From the NCBI RefSeq assembly GCF_022259695.1, contig NZ_CP092099.1, positions 666,471-730,470 of the forward strand: DNA of 64,000 nucleotides, read 5' to 3'. Shown here in pieces: positions 1-9,121 of the stretch. The DNA is from Flaviramulus sp. BrNp1-15. GTDB taxonomy: Bacteria; Bacteroidota; Bacteroidia; Flavobacteriales; Flavobacteriaceae. The notes beneath the pieces are model-generated. The model was not told the origin of the DNA, ran no database searches, and worked only from the letters and a program-made list of their open reading frames with translations. The translations under genes and the position numbers were made by a program. The first letter of the stretch is position 1. Each line of letters opens with the position of its first letter.

Positions 1-846
1 GGAGTTATAACTAATAATATTTCTGAAACCTTAGAAGAGCAAGGTTTAAGCCCTAGATTAGCGTATAAAATGGCTGATGAAATTTATGCTTGGACTATAG
101 ATTTTAGACGCCTCCAAAAAGGCGACCGTTTCAAAGTTATTTATACAGATAAATATATAGACGATACTATTTATACAGGTGTTCATAATATTAAAGCGGC
201 TTATTTTGAACACAATAAAGAGCCTTTTTATGCTTTTGAGTTTGAAACTGATTCTGTAAAAGGAATCGTAGATTATTTTAATGAAGAAGCTAAAAATTTA
301 CGTCGCGCCTTTTTAAAAGCACCAGTAAAGTTTAGTAGAATATCATCTAGGTATAATTTAAAGAGAAGAATTGCAGTTTACGGTTACAGAGTTAGACCAC
401 ACAGAGGTACAGACTTTGCAGCTCCCATAGGCACACCAATTATGGCAACAGCAAACGGAACGGTTACAGAGTCTAAAAGACGAGGTGGTAATGGTAATTA
501 TGTAAAAATAAGACATAACGCAACATATACAACGCAGTATTTACACATGAGTAGAAGAAAAGCTAAAGTTGGTGAGTTTGTAAAACAAGGCGATATTATA
601 GGTTGGGTTGGTATGACAGGTAATACAGGTGGACCACATGTATGCTATCGTTTCTGGAAAAACGGAAAAGAAGTTGATCCTTTTAAACAAAAATTACCAG
701 AGGCAAAACCAATTTCAGACTCATTAAAAGTTGAATATTTAGACTTTATAAAACCTATAAAGTATAAGTTAGATAATATTTTCTTTAAACCAGAAATTAA
801 AGAGGACCAACCAGAACAAACAATAATAACGCAAGCAAATTCATAA
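1..846 (+). CDS. M23 family peptidoglycan metallopeptidase, 5' truncated
   Basis: Zinc endopeptidase of the LytM/M23 type that would cleave peptide crosslinks in periplasmic peptidoglycan. The reading frame is open from base 1, so the true start and any signal peptide lie outside the window; the ATG at 70 is internal. Counting from that ATG, the catalytic domain spans about residues 100-205 with the HxxxD motif at H111 and D115, a conserved H159 in QYLHMS, and GPHVCYRFW at 188-196. The usual GPHxH has become GPHVC, so the third zinc ligand would be Cys instead of His. The N-terminal part resembles the extra domain found upstream of LytM in Gram-negative cell-wall hydrolases. It ends one base before pgi and is probably cotranscribed with it. 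The family call is secure; the cleavage specificity is not visible. Confidence 0.9.
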   Translation, partial: GVITNNISETLEEQGLSPRLAYKMADEIYAWTIDFRRLQKGDRFKVIYTDKYIDDTIYTGVHNIKAAYFEHNKEPFYAFEFETDSVKGIVDYFNEEAKNLRRAFLKAPVKFSRISSRYNLKRRIAVYGYRVRPHRGTDFAAPIGTPIMATANGTVTESKRRGGNGNYVKIRHNATYTTQYLHMSRRKAKVGEFVKQGDIIGWVGMTGNTGGPHVCYRFWKNGKEVDPFKQKLPEAKPISDSLKVEYLDFIKPIKYKLDNIFFKPEIKEDQPEQTIITQANS

Positions 847-847
847 C

Positions 848-2467
848 ATGTCATTACCTACTATAAACCCTACAACAACAAATTCCTGGAAAAAATTACA
901 AAAGCATTTTGAAGAAGTAAAAGATGTTCACATGAGAAATTTGTTTGCTCAAGACGCAGATAGAGCAAATAAATTATCTGTTAAATGGGACGATTTTTAT
1001 GTAGATTTTTCAAAAAATAGAATTACTAGCGACACTATAAAGTATTTACTGGAACTAGCAGATGAGGTTAAGTTAAAAGATGCGATTAAAAGTCAGTTTT
1101 CAGGTGATATCATTAACCAAACAGAATCAAGAGCTGTTTTACATACCGCGTTGCGTGCACCAAAAAATGCAGACTTTAAAGTTGAAGGTGTTAATGTAAT
1201 GCCCGAAATTTATGAAGTGAAACAAAAAATTGAAAGCTTCACTAATGATGTTGTAAACGGTCACAGAAAAGGATACACTGGAGAAACATTTACCGATATT
1301 GTAAATATTGGAATTGGTGGTTCAGACCTTGGTCCTGCTATGGTAGTAGACTCACTTCAGTATTACAAAAATCATTTAACTACACACTTTGTAAGTAATG
1401 TAGATGGAGATCATGTAAATGAAGTTATTAAAAAATTAAATCCAGAAACCACATTATTTGTTATAGTTTCAAAAACATTTACAACTCAAGAAACACTATC
1501 GAACGCAAATACAATTAAAGATTGGTTTTTAAAATCAGCAAAGAAAGAAACAATAGCAACACATTTTGTGGCGGTTTCAACCAATATAAAAAATGTAAAA
1601 GCTTTTGGAATAGATGAAAATAATATTTTCCCAATGTGGGATTGGGTTGGTGGTCGTTTTTCACTTTGGAGTGCCGTTGGTTTAACTATTAGTTTAGCAA
1701 TAGGTTACAATAATTTTGATAATCTATTACAAGGGGCAAACAAAATGGATGAACATTTTAAAAATGAAGATTTCTCAACTAATATCCCTGTTTTATTAGC
1801 TTTAATTAGCGTATGGTATAATAACTTTTTTAAAGCTGAAAGTGAAGCAATTATTCCTTATTCTCAATACCTAAATCAGTTTGCAACTTATTTGCAACAA
1901 GGCATTATGGAAAGTAATGGTAAGAGTGTTGATAGGAATGGTAAACCAATAGATTATCAAACTGGAACTATTATATGGGGAGAGTCTGGAACCAATTCGC
2001 AACATGCATTTTTTCAACTAATACATCAAGGTACAAAATTGATACCAGCAGATTTTATTGGGTTTACAAAATCACTTCATGGAAATCAAGATCATCAAGA
2101 TAAGTTAATTTCAAACTTTTTAGCACAAACAGAAGCTTTAATGAGTGGGAAAACAGAGCATCAAGTAATTGCTGAAGGAACACAGAAGAATATCGTTCCA
2201 TTTAAAATTTTTAGAGGTAATAACCCAACTAATACCATATTTATTAACAAATTAACACCCGAAAATTTAGGGAAATTAATTGCAATGTATGAGCATAAAA
2301 TATTTGTTCAAGGAGTTATTTGGAATATATTTAGTTATGATCAGTTTGGTGTGGAATTAGGAAAACAACTAGCTAACAAAATTTTACAAGAATTTAACAA
2401 TACTGCGGTAAACGAACATGACTCTTCAACTCAAAATTTATTGAATTATTATAAGAATATCTCTTAA
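848..2467 (+). CDS. pgi: Glucose-6-phosphate isomerase
   Basis: Cytoplasmic enzyme interconverting glucose 6-phosphate and fructose 6-phosphate in glycolysis and gluconeogenesis. The 539 residues match the long bacterial/eukaryotic PGI form. Visible signatures are [13 protein letters not shown] (sugar-phosphate binding, about residue 155), [12 protein letters not shown] (about 268), [20 protein letters not shown] containing the catalytic His (about 378), and the C-terminal [14 protein letters not shown] with the catalytic Lys (about 500). The catalytic Glu lies in IMESNGKS. Its ATG follows the stop of the M23 peptidase gene by one base, which suggests translational coupling or shared transcription, and a strong hairpin terminator follows. 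Nothing unusual in length or motifs. Confidence 0.97.
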   Translation: MSLPTINPTTTNSWKKLQKHFEEVKDVHMRNLFAQDADRANKLSVKWDDFYVDFSKNRITSDTIKYLLELADEVKLKDAIKSQFSGDIINQTESRAVLHTALRAPKNADFKVEGVNVMPEIYEVKQKIESFTNDVVNGHRKGYTGETFTDIVNIGIGGSDLGPAMVVDSLQYYKNHLTTHFVSNVDGDHVNEVIKKLNPETTLFVIVSKTFTTQETLSNANTIKDWFLKSAKKETIATHFVAVSTNIKNVKAFGIDENNIFPMWDWVGGRFSLWSAVGLTISLAIGYNNFDNLLQGANKMDEHFKNEDFSTNIPVLLALISVWYNNFFKAESEAIIPYSQYLNQFATYLQQGIMESNGKSVDRNGKPIDYQTGTIIWGESGTNSQHAFFQLIHQGTKLIPADFIGFTKSLHGNQDHQDKLISNFLAQTEALMSGKTEHQVIAEGTQKNIVPFKIFRGNNPTNTIFINKLTPENLGKLIAMYEHKIFVQGVIWNIFSYDQFGVELGKQLANKILQEFNNTAVNEHDSSTQNLLNYYKNIS

Positions 2468-2498
2468 AAGAAAGAATTATTCTTACTAAATAAATCGA

Positions 2499-2537
2499 AA
2501 AGAGGCTAATATTTTAAATGTTAGCCTCTTTTTTTTA
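2499..2537 (+). terminator. Rho-independent terminator after pgi
   Basis: AAGAGGCTAA (2500-2509) pairs with TTAGCCTCTT (2521-2530) around an 11-base loop and is followed by a run of T. It should end the M23-pgi transcript. Confidence 0.9.
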
Positions 2538-2541
2538 TCAA

Positions 2542-2566
2542 CAATTGTTAAATTTCTTAACAATTG
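2542..2566. promoter_or_regulatory. Perfect inverted repeat upstream of the first TonB receptor
   Basis: CAATTGTTAA (2542-2551) and TTAACAATTG (2557-2566) are exact reverse complements separated by five bases. The repeat lies 26 bases upstream of the predicted -7 box of the TonB receptor gene, roughly where the -33 region would be. It has no T-run, so an operator for a dimeric regulator is more likely than a terminator. The regulator is unknown. Confidence 0.5.
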
Positions 2567-2592
2567 GTTAATATTTAATACTTAATTATCAG

Positions 2593-2600
2593 TATTTTTG
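2593..2600 (+). promoter_or_regulatory. Bacteroidota -7 box for the TonB receptor
   Basis: TATTTTTG matches the Bacteroidota primary-sigma consensus TAnnTTTG exactly, 39 bases before the start codon. No well-spaced TTTG -33 element is visible, and the inverted repeat at 2542-2566 occupies that region. Confidence 0.6.
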
Positions 2601-2639
2601 CATCGACTAATTTCAAATAATTAATACATAATTAGAATT

Positions 2640-5195
2640 ATGAAAAAAACTACTAATTTTTTATTCCTAGCTGTAATGCTTTTGTGCTCTGCAGTTATAA
2701 TGGCACAAAGCACTATCACAGGTACTGTTTTAGAGGCTGGAACTAACATTCCATTGCCAGGGGCAAACGTTGTTGAAAAAGGTACAACCAATGGAGTTGT
2801 TACAGACTTTGATGGAAACTTTTCAATCAACACTCAAACAAGCTCTGGAGAAATTGTTATATCCTATATTGGTTATAACTCTAAGACTGTTGCTTTTACT
2901 GGAAATGCTGATTTAGGAGCTATTTCTTTAGAATCAAGTCAATTTGGACTTGAAGAAATACAAATTATTGCCTCTGTTGCAGTAGATAGAAAAACACCAG
3001 TAGCAGTATCAACTGTTAGAGCAGCTGATATTGAACTAAAGCTGGGAACTCAAGAATTTCCTGAAATTTTAAAATCTACACCAGGTGTTTATGCAACAAA
3101 AGCTGGTGGTGGTTATGGTGATGGTAGAATAAACCTTCGTGGATTTAATTCTGAAAATGTTGCGGTAATGATTAATGGTATTCCAGTAAACGACATGGAA
3201 AATGGTCGTGTGTTTTGGAGTAACTGGGCTGGTCTTGGAGATGTAACAAGTCAAATGCAAGTACAAAGAGGTTTAGGAGCTGCGAAAATTGCAGTGCCTT
3301 CTATTGGTGGTACAATTAACATAGTTACAAAAACTACAGATGTTGAAGAAGGAGGAAATGTTATAACCTCAATAGCTAATGATGGTTACTTGAAATATGG
3401 CTTAACTTACTCTACTGGTTTAATGGATAACGGTTTTGCTGCTACAGTATCTGCTGCAAAAACTGAAGGCGATGGATATGTTGATGGTACTGAGTTTTCT
3501 GGGGTGTCATATTTTGTTAATATTTCTAAAGAAATTAATGATTCACACAAGTTGTCATTTTCAGCATTTGGTGCTAAACAACGTCACGGACAAAGACAAA
3601 ACAGACAGTTAATCGAAACGTATAGAAAAAGTGAAAGAGGTAGAAAATTTAATGCCGATTGGGGTTATAAAAACGGACAAGTAACTTTTCAAGAAGACAA
3701 CTTTTACCACAAACCACAAATGTCTATAAACCATTATTGGGACTTAAATGATAATACTTCAATTAATACTTCTGCTTACGCATCATTTGGATCTGGTGGA
3801 GGTGGTGGTACTGCCGGAACTTTTAAATTCGGATTTGATGCTAATACTGGGCAAGGTGATTATAGAACAGGTAATTTTGGTCCAATAAATTTTGATAAAA
3901 TAGTAGACGAAAATATTGCTGCAGGTGCAAATGGTGCAGAAACCTATTTAAGAGCATCACGTAACGATCATAACTGGTATGGTGTACTTTCTACTTTAAA
4001 AACAAACCTAACCGAAGATTTAGTTTTATTAGCTGGTTTAGATTATAGAAACTACAAAGGGATACATTTCTCAGAAGTAACAGATTTATTAGGTGCTCAA
4101 TATGCTTTAGATGATGGTAACGTAAACAATCCAAATGCAGCACTTAAAGTAGGAGACAAAAGAGATTATTATAATGATGGTTTAGTTGGTTGGTTAGGAG
4201 CCTTTGGTCAATTAGAGTATGATGTAAATGAAAACTTCAATACATTTATATCGTTAGCAGCCTCTAATACATCTTATAAAAGAATAGATTATTTCACTTA
4301 TTTAGATTCTGATCCATTGCAAGAAACAGATCGTTATAACTTCTTTGGGTTTAGTGCAAAAGGTGGTGCTAATTATAGAATAGATGCAAATCATAATGTG
4401 TTTGCTAACTTAGGTTATTTTGAAAAAGCACCAGGATTTGATTCTGTATTCTTAAACTTTAGTAATGATAATATAAATGCTGATGCGCCAAACCAAAAAA
4501 TATCAAGTTTTGAATTAGGCTATGGTTTTAGAGGGGAAAAATTATCTGCTAATTTAAACCTTTATAGCACAAGATGGAATGATAGAACTGAAACTGCAAC
4601 ATTCCAACAACCTGATGGTACTAGAGCCGCAGCAAATATTTTAGGGGTAAATGCAATTCATCAAGGTATCGAGTTAGATTTTATCTTTAGAGCAACTAGT
4701 AAATTAGATATTACTGGTATGGCATCACTGGGAGATTGGAGATGGGATAGCAACGTGACAGATGTTTCTATTCTTGATGAAGACCAAAATGTAGTTGAAA
4801 CGGTTGATTTATATATAAAAGATTTACATGTAGCAGATGCAGCTCAAACTACTGCAGCTTTAGGAGTGAATTATAAGTTTGCACCAGATACTAGACTTAT
4901 TTTAGATTATAACTATTACGCAGATATATATGCAGATTTCGATCCTAGTGATCGTGGTGTAGAAGGTGCGCCTGATGCATGGAAAATGCCTGATTATGGC
5001 TTATTTGATGTTGCTATGACACATGGATTTAAGTTTGGTCCTTTCGATGCTAGTTTAACGGCAAGAATGAATAATGTGTTTGATACTGAGTATATCTCTG
5101 ATGCTCAGGACGGTACTGGTTCTGTAACAGAAACGGCATTAGTGTATTTTGGCTACGGAAGAACCTTTAGTATAGGAGCAAAACTTAATTTCTAA
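2640..5195 (+). CDS. TonB-dependent outer-membrane receptor (module 1)
   Basis: Energised outer-membrane importer of 851 residues. Order: signal peptide (residues 1-22, ending IMAQ), a carboxypeptidase-regulatory-like beta-sandwich (about 23-100), a plug domain (about 110-230) and a 22-stranded-type barrel ending in aromatic SIGAKLNF. The plug carries NGIPVNDMENGR followed by WSNW, a block shared with the TonB receptor at 10311 (NGIEMN, NGRPQWSNW), so the two are related. No SusD follows; the partner is the repeat lipoprotein 12 bases downstream. The gene has its own -7 box and an upstream inverted repeat. The substrate is not shown by the sequence; downstream nucleases suggest nucleic-acid fragments or phosphate compounds, which is an inference. 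Confidence 0.93.
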   Translation: MKKTTNFLFLAVMLLCSAVIMAQSTITGTVLEAGTNIPLPGANVVEKGTTNGVVTDFDGNFSINTQTSSGEIVISYIGYNSKTVAFTGNADLGAISLESSQFGLEEIQIIASVAVDRKTPVAVSTVRAADIELKLGTQEFPEILKSTPGVYATKAGGGYGDGRINLRGFNSENVAVMINGIPVNDMENGRVFWSNWAGLGDVTSQMQVQRGLGAAKIAVPSIGGTINIVTKTTDVEEGGNVITSIANDGYLKYGLTYSTGLMDNGFAATVSAAKTEGDGYVDGTEFSGVSYFVNISKEINDSHKLSFSAFGAKQRHGQRQNRQLIETYRKSERGRKFNADWGYKNGQVTFQEDNFYHKPQMSINHYWDLNDNTSINTSAYASFGSGGGGGTAGTFKFGFDANTGQGDYRTGNFGPINFDKIVDENIAAGANGAETYLRASRNDHNWYGVLSTLKTNLTEDLVLLAGLDYRNYKGIHFSEVTDLLGAQYALDDGNVNNPNAALKVGDKRDYYNDGLVGWLGAFGQLEYDVNENFNTFISLAASNTSYKRIDYFTYLDSDPLQETDRYNFFGFSAKGGANYRIDANHNVFANLGYFEKAPGFDSVFLNFSNDNINADAPNQKISSFELGYGFRGEKLSANLNLYSTRWNDRTETATFQQPDGTRAAANILGVNAIHQGIELDFIFRATSKLDITGMASLGDWRWDSNVTDVSILDEDQNVVETVDLYIKDLHVADAAQTTAALGVNYKFAPDTRLILDYNYYADIYADFDPSDRGVEGAPDAWKMPDYGLFDVAMTHGFKFGPFDASLTARMNNVFDTEYISDAQDGTGSVTETALVYFGYGRTFSIGAKLNF

Positions 5196-5207
5196 AAAAC
5201 TTTGAAA

Positions 5208-6866
5208 ATGAAAAAAATAATATTTTACTTAATGATTTTAGGATTAACCTTTACCGGTTGTAATCCTTTAGATGATATTTATAGTGATATAGATGCGAAA
5301 CCAAGTCCAGTTGTAGGAGCTGTAGACTATACATTAACTTCAGAAGATTATGCAGAATATGAAACAGAATTAAATGGTGAAGAATATTTTGAAGACCAAG
5401 ATCAAGCTGATTTGCTAATACCAGACTTTTTAGCTGATTTATATCCTGTATGGGGTGAAGGTTCATTAGTTAATGTAGGCTATAATTTATATGATGAAAC
5501 TTTAACAGAACCAATTACTGCTTCAGAAACATTATCAAACTTGAATCAAATAGACGACTATTTATCTTCAAACTATGAAACTGCTGAAAATGGAACTTTT
5601 GTAGAATTAACATATAATGCCGAAGTTTTAGCTTATACACTAAGCGATAGCGATTTTGAGAGTATAGAAGGTACTTTAGGCTCCAAGTATCCCGAGGCTA
5701 CAAGTAGTGCCGCTAGATTTGGAAACTTTGAAAGAAGATCATCCAACGATGCTTACTGGTCTGATAGCATGATTTTAGAAGCGCTTACAGGATTATTAGC
5801 GTCAGAATATAACACAGGACAAGTTGTTGTAGTTAATTTCCCTATTTATGATGGTAGCCCAGGTTCAGAAACTTTTGTAGTGCAACATAATGGTTATAGT
5901 TTCTTAAAATTAGATGTTGAAGCTAGTGGTTCAGACGCTGTAGAGTATACATTGTCTGGAGATGATTATGATACTATTGCAACAGACTTAGCATCTACTT
6001 ACCCAGATCCTGCCTCAAACTTAGGCAATTTTGGAAGTTTTGATGTAAGAGTTGGGTCTAGTGATAATGCTTGGACAGATGCTATGATTTTAGAAGCCCT
6101 TAATATTGTTTTACCTGTAGCTACTGAAGGTGATGTTTATGCTGTAACTTATGCCATTTACAATGGTTCTGTTGGTACAGAAACAGTAACTTTACTTTAC
6201 ACTGGTGGGGTATATGTTGAAAATGCGACTGTTGTTGAAGTATCTTCTATAGTTGCAAAAAACAACGGCGATTGGGAATTTCCATACACGTTTACTGAAG
6301 CAGACTTTAATTCTTTTGGATTTAGATTCCCTAATTTCAGTAGTAGCAATATATATATATTAGATATCTTTTTAGAAGATTTATTTCCTTTCGCTCAAGC
6401 TGATGATGTAACTATGGTTCAATATGCGTTTTATAATGGAGACGAAACAGTTACCAAATACGGTCACAGTATTTTTGATGGAGATAAATGGAAACTTACA
6501 CCTGATGTTATTGAAACTAGTTTCCAATATGGATTTGAAAATGGTGTTTGGGTACCAGATAACACCATCAATTACACATTTTTAAGTGCTGATGTAACCT
6601 TGATTTCTGAAGCATTTATAGAAATATATCCTGGACCTGCCGATAATGTAGGGTTCTTTGGTAGTTTTGATAGAAGATCAGGTAGCTCAAACTACTGGAA
6701 TGATGATATGTTATTAGAAGCATTCAATGTATTACTTGATGTTAGAGACCCAAGTGCTGCAGAAGGCCAAAAATATAAATTAACTTTTGTTGTATATACT
6801 GGTTCTACTGGTAACGAAACTAAAAGTGTAATTAAAGAAGGTGGCGTTTGGGTATATAATGAATAA
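5208..6866 (+). CDS. Lipoprotein with tandem ~90-residue repeats, TonB partner
   Basis: Predicted surface or periplasmic lipoprotein of 552 residues. I start it at the ATG at 5208 (MKKIIFYLMILG) and not at the in-frame TTG at 5202. The lipobox is LTFTGC. After it come about five diverged repeats, each opening with YTLxxxDY or YTFxxAD, then a YP block, a GxFGSFxxR segment, a WxDxMILEALN helix and a VxYxIYxGSxGxET strand pair. The last copy ends the protein. I do not recognise a named family. Its place 12 bases after a TonB receptor and before a secreted endonuclease suggests a substrate-binding partner that replaces SusD. The sequence is acidic and rich in Asp and Ser, as exported Bacteroidota proteins often are. 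Confidence 0.8.
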   Translation: MKKIIFYLMILGLTFTGCNPLDDIYSDIDAKPSPVVGAVDYTLTSEDYAEYETELNGEEYFEDQDQADLLIPDFLADLYPVWGEGSLVNVGYNLYDETLTEPITASETLSNLNQIDDYLSSNYETAENGTFVELTYNAEVLAYTLSDSDFESIEGTLGSKYPEATSSAARFGNFERRSSNDAYWSDSMILEALTGLLASEYNTGQVVVVNFPIYDGSPGSETFVVQHNGYSFLKLDVEASGSDAVEYTLSGDDYDTIATDLASTYPDPASNLGNFGSFDVRVGSSDNAWTDAMILEALNIVLPVATEGDVYAVTYAIYNGSVGTETVTLLYTGGVYVENATVVEVSSIVAKNNGDWEFPYTFTEADFNSFGFRFPNFSSSNIYILDIFLEDLFPFAQADDVTMVQYAFYNGDETVTKYGHSIFDGDKWKLTPDVIETSFQYGFENGVWVPDNTINYTFLSADVTLISEAFIEIYPGPADNVGFFGSFDRRSGSSNYWNDDMLLEAFNVLLDVRDPSAAEGQKYKLTFVVYTGSTGNETKSVIKEGGVWVYNE

Positions 6867-6886
6867 CCTAAATTGCTATAATTTTT

Positions 6887-6916
6887 AAACCGCTCCTAAA
6901 GGGGCGGTTTTTTTCT
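6887..6916 (+). terminator. Hairpin terminator or attenuator before the endonuclease gene
   Basis: AAACCGCTCC (6887-6896) pairs with GGGGCGGTTT (6901-6910), with one T-G wobble and a four-base loop, followed by a T-run. The next start codon is only about 20 bases on and no promoter box is visible in between, so partial read-through is likely. Confidence 0.85.
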
Positions 6917-6934
6917 CTTTATAAAACTTTCATT

Positions 6935-8569
6935 ATGAAAAAAAGCTTATATAAACTATCAACAATTGTCCTTTTTATGGTGTTAAGTTGCGGTAGTGAT
7001 GATCCTGTAACTGTGGAAAAGCCCATTGCAGTTAATGATAACGCTTCTGTTTCAGAAAACACAACTATTACTATTAATGTATTGCAAAATGATGATTTAA
7101 AAAACAATGCCTTAATTAATACTTTTGATGAAACTTCATCAAACAACGGAACAATATATAAAACAGCCAATGATGCTTTAGTTTATACACCTAATACAAA
7201 TTTTATTGGTACAGATACATTTACATATACCATATGCGATTCCTTTAGTACTCCAAATTGTTCCACTGCTACAGTAACCATAACTGTAACCGATGAAGGA
7301 AATCCAGTTGCAGTAGACGATGGATACACCGTTGAGGAGAACAATATTATAACTTTAGAAATTTTAAATAACGATAGTTTAGTAGATAATGCCGTTTTAT
7401 CTAATTTGAATATTAGTTCTATAAACGGGACTGCAATTTTAAATAATGATAATACAATAACTTACACTGCATCAAATGGCTTTTCAGGAGAAGACACCTT
7501 TACATATACTCTGTGTGACAATGATGAAACACCAAACTGTTCTACAGCAACAGTAACTATTACTGTAACTGATGAAGGAAATCCAACAGCAAATAATGAT
7601 GACTTCAATATCAACGAAAACAGCGAAAAAATCTTAAATGTGTTGGTAAATGACCAACTAATAGACGATGCCGTTATAGATTCTATAGATGATGCTTCAA
7701 CAATTGGTACAGTAACATTAAATACTGATGGAACAATAACATATACACCTCAAACCGATTTCACAGGTAATGATTCTTTTACCTATAGCATCTGTGATGA
7801 TGATGAAACACCAAACTGCTCCACAGCAACTGTTTCTATTAATGTACTAACACCTATTAACTTTAATATACCTTTAAGCATTAGTAACTATTACGATGGG
7901 GTAGTATTTAGTCAAGATAGCGACTTATTATTTGATGAAATAGAAACATTAACCGTTTCAAATCACACTACAGTTTTACAGTATTCACAAAGACATAACT
8001 ATTTGTATGATGCCGATGAGGATTTAAATAACCCAGACAATGTAATTTTAATATACTCAAGTGAAAGTAGATACTGGGAAGAGTACAATTCCCCCTCAAA
8101 TTCATATTCTCCACAAACATTTAATACCGAACACATTTACCCACAATCTTTATACGCTGGTGGAGAAGGTGGAGAAGCAAAAGATGAGATAGTAAAAGCA
8201 GATTTACACCATTTAAGAGCATGTGATGAAAATGTAAATAACAATAGAAGTAATAATCCTTACGGAGATGGTAATGGAAGCTCAACCTATAATCTATTTA
8301 ATAGCGAGTGGTATCCTGGTAATGAATGGAAAGGTGATGTAGCTCGTATGATTATGTATTTAAATATCAGATATGGCGAATCTTTCAACCCTGTTGGTTC
8401 ACTAGAATTATTCTTAAGATGGAATATTGAAGACCCTGTTTCAGAATTTGAAATGCAACGTAACGACGTTATTTATGCTGCTCAAGGCAATAGAAACCCT
8501 TTTATTGATAATCCTTATTTAGCAACTCTAATTTGGGGTGGTAATGATGCTGAAAATAAATGGGAATAG
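6935..8569 (+). CDS. Secreted endonuclease I lipoprotein with cadherin-like repeats
   Basis: Exported nuclease of the endonuclease I (His-Me finger) family, which cuts DNA and sometimes RNA. Length 544 residues. The lipobox VLSCGS (Cys near 19) is followed by three tandem cadherin/Ig-like repeats of about 95 residues, each starting AVDDxxxVxEN-like and ending FTYTICD...PNCSTATVTITV. The catalytic domain (about 305-544) carries FNTEHIYPQS near 398 and KADLHHLRACDENVNNNRSNN near 420, the family's His and Asn residues. The repeats probably hold the nuclease away from the cell surface. It follows the module 1 TonB receptor and lipoprotein after an attenuator-like hairpin, consistent with feeding nucleic-acid fragments to that receptor (inference). 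Known relatives are secreted DNases. Confidence 0.9.
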   Translation: MKKSLYKLSTIVLFMVLSCGSDDPVTVEKPIAVNDNASVSENTTITINVLQNDDLKNNALINTFDETSSNNGTIYKTANDALVYTPNTNFIGTDTFTYTICDSFSTPNCSTATVTITVTDEGNPVAVDDGYTVEENNIITLEILNNDSLVDNAVLSNLNISSINGTAILNNDNTITYTASNGFSGEDTFTYTLCDNDETPNCSTATVTITVTDEGNPTANNDDFNINENSEKILNVLVNDQLIDDAVIDSIDDASTIGTVTLNTDGTITYTPQTDFTGNDSFTYSICDDDETPNCSTATVSINVLTPINFNIPLSISNYYDGVVFSQDSDLLFDEIETLTVSNHTTVLQYSQRHNYLYDADEDLNNPDNVILIYSSESRYWEEYNSPSNSYSPQTFNTEHIYPQSLYAGGEGGEAKDEIVKADLHHLRACDENVNNNRSNNPYGDGNGSSTYNLFNSEWYPGNEWKGDVARMIMYLNIRYGESFNPVGSLELFLRWNIEDPVSEFEMQRNDVIYAAQGNRNPFIDNPYLATLIWGGNDAENKWE

Positions 8570-8596
8570 TAAGTAATTAAAAAATAACTTAAATTT

Positions 8597-8626
8597 AAAC
8601 CGCTTCAATCTGAAGCGGTTTTTTTA
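8597..8626 (+). terminator. Rho-independent terminator after the endonuclease gene
   Basis: AAACCGCTTCA (8597-8607) pairs perfectly with TGAAGCGGTTT (8611-8621) around a three-base loop, followed by T residues. Confidence 0.92.
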
Positions 8627-8639
8627 TGCTTTTAATTAT

Positions 8640-8647
8640 TACATTTG
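8640..8647 (+). promoter_or_regulatory. -7 box for the 146-residue membrane protein gene
   Basis: TACATTTG matches TAnnTTTG, 25 bases before the ATG at 8673. Because a terminator precedes it, the next gene probably has its own transcript. No -33 element is evident. Confidence 0.5.
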
Positions 8648-8672
8648 TTAAATAAAATAAAAAAATACAATT

Positions 8673-9113
8673 ATGTACGAAACAGTAAGATCACTCCACT
8701 CCTATTGGGCATATTTAGTGCTAATAGTTTTGATAATAGCAACAATGAATGCTATAATAAAAACACTGGGAAGTAAAGAGTACGAAGCAAACGATTTTAG
8801 AAAGTCATTGTTTACACTAATTGTATCTCACATTCAACTATTAATAGGGCTAGTTTTATATTTTGTATCTCCAAGACTGCAAATGTTTAGTGAGCTGGGT
8901 ATGGGAGAAATTATGAAAGATTCTATAAACAGATTGTATTTAGTAGAACATCCTTTAGTTAATATAATTGCAGTTGCTCTAATTACTATAGGCTATTCTA
9001 AACATAAAAAGAAATTAACATCGCAAGCTAAATTAAAAACAATAGCTATTTTCTATTCAATAGCATTGGTACTGTTTTTATCAAGAATTCCTTGGAGTTC
9101 CTGGATTGGGTAA
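8673..9113 (+). CDS. Four-helix membrane protein, cytochrome b-like
   Basis: Small integral membrane protein of 146 residues with four hydrophobic segments (about residues 12-30, 48-66, 90-106 and 122-140). Histidines sit at helix ends or inside helices: SLHSYWAY, VSHIQLLIG and EHPLVNII. This pattern is why similar flavobacterial proteins are often labelled cytochrome b, but haem binding is not proven by the sequence. It has its own promoter and is flanked by terminators or convergent genes, so membership of the nuclease module rests on position only. Its stop lies eight bases from the stop of the convergent nuclease-fold gene. Confidence 0.7.
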   Translation: MYETVRSLHSYWAYLVLIVLIIATMNAIIKTLGSKEYEANDFRKSLFTLIVSHIQLLIGLVLYFVSPRLQMFSELGMGEIMKDSINRLYLVEHPLVNIIAVALITIGYSKHKKKLTSQAKLKTIAIFYSIALVLFLSRIPWSSWIG

Positions 9114-9121
9114 AAGAGAGT

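Noticed and set aside
5202-5207. TTG as start codon of the repeat lipoprotein
   Set aside because: An ATG two codons later gives a standard lipoprotein signal peptide.
6347-6361. TATATATATA run inside the repeat lipoprotein gene
   Set aside because: A short in-frame coding run in an AT-rich gene; no sign of slippage or frame interruption.
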